From contig NZ_ACCD01000030.1 of the NCBI RefSeq assembly GCF_000173775.1, positions 1 through 48,994 on the forward strand: DNA of 48,994 nucleotides. The letters are read 5' to 3'. Below the pieces are notes generated by a model. It was not told where the DNA came from and made no database searches. It was given only the letters and a program-made list of their open reading frames with translations. This document shows positions 46,391-48,994 of this stretch, one piece after another. Position 1 is the stretch's first letter, and each line of letters starts with the position of its first letter. The position numbers and the translations under genes are program-made. Source of the stretch: Yersinia rohdei ATCC 43380 (GTDB lineage Bacteria; Pseudomonadota; Gammaproteobacteria; Enterobacterales; Enterobacteriaceae).

Positions 46391-47061
46391 TGGGCGAAAA
46401 CAAAGATGCAGGTTATGTTGCAGAGCATTCACCGGATTTAATATAGCACGCATTATTTTTCGTTATTGTATTGGGCGTGATTCACATTTTTTCTACCCGG
46501 TCTGATTATCCACTTATCCTCTCTGCTTATAAATCCCCCTCCGTCGTCCCTAAATCACTAGAGTGTTATAGATTTTAGAGCGCCCCCGTTAGCTAAAATA
46601 GCCCATAACTCCGGAGCTAACATCATCTAATACCCAATACCCAAGATATCTCATCCCCGCCAGTGCGAATGTCATTGTAGGTTATTATCAGCAACGATAA
46701 GCACAAAAAACACTATTAAAAAACGACAAAATATCATAAAAGCACAAAGAAAATAACCGCTAATATTTTATATTTAAACTATTTCCACACCAAAATATGA
46801 ACAATATAAATTAATAATTTTATTTTAAAAAAAACAATAAAACATAATAATAAATCCAACAAAATCATTGTGTTACGATAAATTATATTATCAATTAAAT
46901 ATTAAAATAAAATCTTAAATTAAGTTTAAATTATATTATTTTTAAATACCACCTCTGCTAGTGACTCAAGCATTTCATTTTAGTTATATTCCATTTCGAA
47001 ATTCACACCACTGTTTAGATACATATTTATAAATTGCTTATTTGCGAACAGGAAAATATAT
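46391..47061. other. Long AT-rich gap before the autotransporter gene
   Basis: About 670 bases without a gene. The last ~300 bases (46690-46980) are almost wholly A and T with many short A- and T-tracts, as in H-NS-bound promoters of surface genes. Around 46629-46650 TAATACCCAATACCCAAGATA resembles the outer end of the dispersed repeats. No clear promoter hexamers can be singled out. Confidence 0.5.
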
Positions 47062-48994
47062 ATGAAACCTTGTAAGACTTTAAATACGCGTATTTTACCA
47101 CTTTCTTTATTGATCTCATCACTGGTATCCGGTGGTGCAATAGCGGCACAAAATCCAAATTTAATATATACACCCACTGGCGACTTCAAACGTATCGCAG
47201 AAGGTGGTGTATTTATTAGTAATGGCGGTAATGAGCTTGAATTTGAAACAATAAAAACTGTGCCCGTAGATGAAATTGAGTGGAATGCAGCGGATAGTGA
47301 TGCCATTCAAAAACTGAGAGCGGAAAAACAAGAATCAGAAAAAGAAGCCGGAGAGCTATTAGACCAAAATACTACTATAAAAGATGCCAAAGAGGCTTAT
47401 GAATTAGCCAATCAACACTATAAGGTTCGTGAAAGCCAAGTGGCAGCGGCAGAAGTCGTTAACAATGCGGTTGATAAATTAACTCAACAAAAAAATGATA
47501 CTCCCACAATTAAAGGGATAACTGAAGATAATTCAGAAGCAAAAATACTGATCGATGCAATAACTGCGAAGATGAGTACCGCAAATCAAGATGACCTAAA
47601 AACGGCAATAAATACTGTCCAGTCAGCTGCTACAGAGCTACAAACGGGGTTAACTAAATTTAATGGTCAAACACCTATGGCAGAACTTGGTGCCATCGAC
47701 TTAACTGATTTGCAGAATAAACTGAAGGCTGCCATCACTGAAGTTACAGATGAATATAAAAATATTATTAATAATAATAATCTTGATCCAGATGACACTA
47801 AAGCAGAATTTGAACAATTAACAGCAAACTATGAGTCAGTAACTGACGCCTATAGCAAATACGTGCCTTCAGCTGAGGAGTTTAAAAAACAACTTAAGAC
47901 TCAAGAAGAGACTGCAGCGGCAGTGGCATTGATAGGTAATTTGGGCTCATTAGACGAACTAAAAACTGCTGAAAAAACTAAAAATGAGAGCTATCAGCTT
48001 GAGCTCAACAACAATGAAACTGTTAAAGATAAACTGACAGAACTAGCACAACACATTAAAGCTGTAGATGACAAAATAATTAATGCAACCCCACAGATTG
48101 CCACCCTAGATGTTGAAGAGGGTAAGCTGGCTAAAAAACAGCAAGTTAAACTTGGTGATACCCAAACTATCAAAAACAACGCCAAATCCGTTGACGGCAT
48201 TATTCTTGGTACGCAAAAAGTTGAAGAAGATGGTATTGCTGAAGGAAGTATTGTCCATAACCGTGGCAAATTAGAATTAGCCGAAGGAGCCAACTCGTTT
48301 GGTGCTCAGATTGCTGGCGAATTGGTCAACACCCGCGGTACAGATACCAATAGCATTGTCAAAGAGGGTGGCATGCTAACTTTGAGTGGTGTAGCGGCTG
48401 AGTTGGCTAAATCTGTCAATGCCAAAATTGAAGAAAACGCGAGTGCTATTTTAGACGCATTCTCTGAAGCCACAGGCATGGAATCTCACGGTAATGTTAC
48501 TGTGAAGAAAGATGCCACAGTGATCGACTCTACTGTTAATGGTGGGACTTTTGCCCTGGAAGAAGGCTCGCGAGCAGAGAACACCATTGTTAATAGCGGC
48601 ACATTTACTATTGCCGACGGCGCTATCGCCGATAAAACCACGTTAAATAATGCAACTGTCTTAACATTATCTGAACATCAAACCGCAAATAACACCACAG
48701 TAAACCAAGGTGCTGTCTTTGAACTGAAAGATAAAGCAAAAACCGAAGGTACAGTGGTTAATCACGGTAAATTTAACATTGCCTCTGATACCACGGCGGA
48801 TAGAACTGACTTAGTCAGCGGGACTATTGATGTGGTTCAAGGTAGCATTGTTACTAATACCTATATCCGCAAAGACGGTACCTTGAATTTAGCGGAAAAT
48901 GCCGCAACGACAGGTACTTCTATTGATGGCGGTCAGTTTAATATCGCCAAAGGTGCCACTGCGACCAATACAACCTTGCATAACGGCGTAATGG
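47062..48994 (+). CDS. Autotransporter adhesin, N-terminal part (partial)
   Basis: A frame open from ATG 47062 (AGGA about 9 bases before) to the window end, at least 644 codons. A signal peptide at residues 1-29 (MKPCKTLNTR...GGAIAA) is followed by a short beta stretch, a helical, Glu/Lys/Gln-rich segment at about 79-355 with coiled-coil-like runs, and from about 360 a degenerate ~18-20-residue beta-helix repeat (VNGGTFALEEGSRAENTIVNSGTFTIADGAIADKTTL...) like the AIDA-I/Yersinia Yap passengers. The barrel domain must lie beyond the window. An adhesin or biofilm role is inferred from architecture; gene name cannot be given. The A/T-rich upstream region suggests silencing control. Confidence 0.82.
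   Translation, partial: MKPCKTLNTRILPLSLLISSLVSGGAIAAQNPNLIYTPTGDFKRIAEGGVFISNGGNELEFETIKTVPVDEIEWNAADSDAIQKLRAEKQESEKEAGELLDQNTTIKDAKEAYELANQHYKVRESQVAAAEVVNNAVDKLTQQKNDTPTIKGITEDNSEAKILIDAITAKMSTANQDDLKTAINTVQSAATELQTGLTKFNGQTPMAELGAIDLTDLQNKLKAAITEVTDEYKNIINNNNLDPDDTKAEFEQLTANYESVTDAYSKYVPSAEEFKKQLKTQEETAAAVALIGNLGSLDELKTAEKTKNESYQLELNNNETVKDKLTELAQHIKAVDDKIINATPQIATLDVEEGKLAKKQQVKLGDTQTIKNNAKSVDGIILGTQKVEEDGIAEGSIVHNRGKLELAEGANSFGAQIAGELVNTRGTDTNSIVKEGGMLTLSGVAAELAKSVNAKIEENASAILDAFSEATGMESHGNVTVKKDATVIDSTVNGGTFALEEGSRAENTIVNSGTFTIADGAIADKTTLNNATVLTLSEHQTANNTTVNQGAVFELKDKAKTEGTVVNHGKFNIASDTTADRTDLVSGTIDVVQGSIVTNTYIRKDGTLNLAENAATTGTSIDGGQFNIAKGATATNTTLHNGVM

Noticed and set aside
46980-47306. 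A 108-codon leftward frame across the autotransporter start
   Set aside because: It is antisense to a signal peptide and passenger start and lacks a ribosome site; AT-rich sequence gives such frames by chance.
47994-48293. A 99-codon leftward frame inside the autotransporter
   Set aside because: Ser/Leu/Cys-rich translation typical of an antisense shadow of a repetitive passenger.

Overview
The window is a chromosomal segment of an enteric gammaproteobacterium, most probably a Yersinia of the enterocolitica group. Gene order and protein sequences follow the Yersinia/E. coli core (mdtD-baeSR-yegP-trhP-cyaR-yegS; guaBA/xseA; der-bamB-yfgM-hisS-ispG-rodZ-pilW-rlmN-ndk-pbpC-yfhM). The pilW gene between rlmN and rodZ, the dispersed ~100-175 bp intergenic repeats, and accessory exoprotein and autotransporter genes fit Yersinia better than Escherichia. 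The species call is an inference.

Layout. 1-3.5 kb: the end of the mdtABCD-baeSR efflux and envelope-stress operon (last codons of mdtC, then mdtD, baeS, baeR). 3.6-7.0 kb: yegP, the tRNA hydroxylation gene trhP, the CRP-type small RNA gene cyaR (not protein coding, recognised from its conserved core, promoter and terminator), and the lipid kinase gene yegS. 7.0-12.5 kb: a complete sorbitol (glucitol) PTS operon srlA-srlE-srlB-srlD-gutM-srlR-gutQ with a CRP-like site and a TGAAAG-type inverted repeat that recurs in front of srlR. 12.7-15.4 kb: an Ivy-family periplasmic lysozyme inhibitor, an unrecognised 288-residue protein, and thiD with a structured leader. 15.4-18.8 kb: an AT-rich accessory patch with a cytosolic-looking protein carrying six hexapeptide repeats and a large exported protein starting with a beta/gamma-crystallin-like domain. 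18.8-23.9 kb: guaBA (leftward, PurR box in the promoter) divergent from xseA, then a zinc-ribbon protein. 24-43 kb: leftward core genes for transport, ribosome assembly, outer-membrane assembly, tRNA charging, isoprenoid synthesis, cell shape, pilus stability, RNA methylation, nucleotides, peptidoglycan, and the alpha-2-macroglobulin/PBP1C pair. 43-49 kb: a small hypothetical gene, ydeP (molybdopterin oxidoreductase), a long AT-rich gap, and the start of a large autotransporter adhesin that runs off the window.

How the genes work together. baeSR senses envelope damage and drives efflux. srl/gut imports and oxidises sorbitol. guaB and guaA make GMP. yfgM, bamB and hisS form a tight leftward set. 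pbpC and yfhM repair peptidoglycan and trap proteases in the periplasm. The least explained loci are the AT-rich patch at 15.4-18.8 kb, the thiD leader, the TGAAAG operators of the srl operon, and the autotransporter, whose beta-helical passenger appears to be interrupted by a ~280-residue helical insert.
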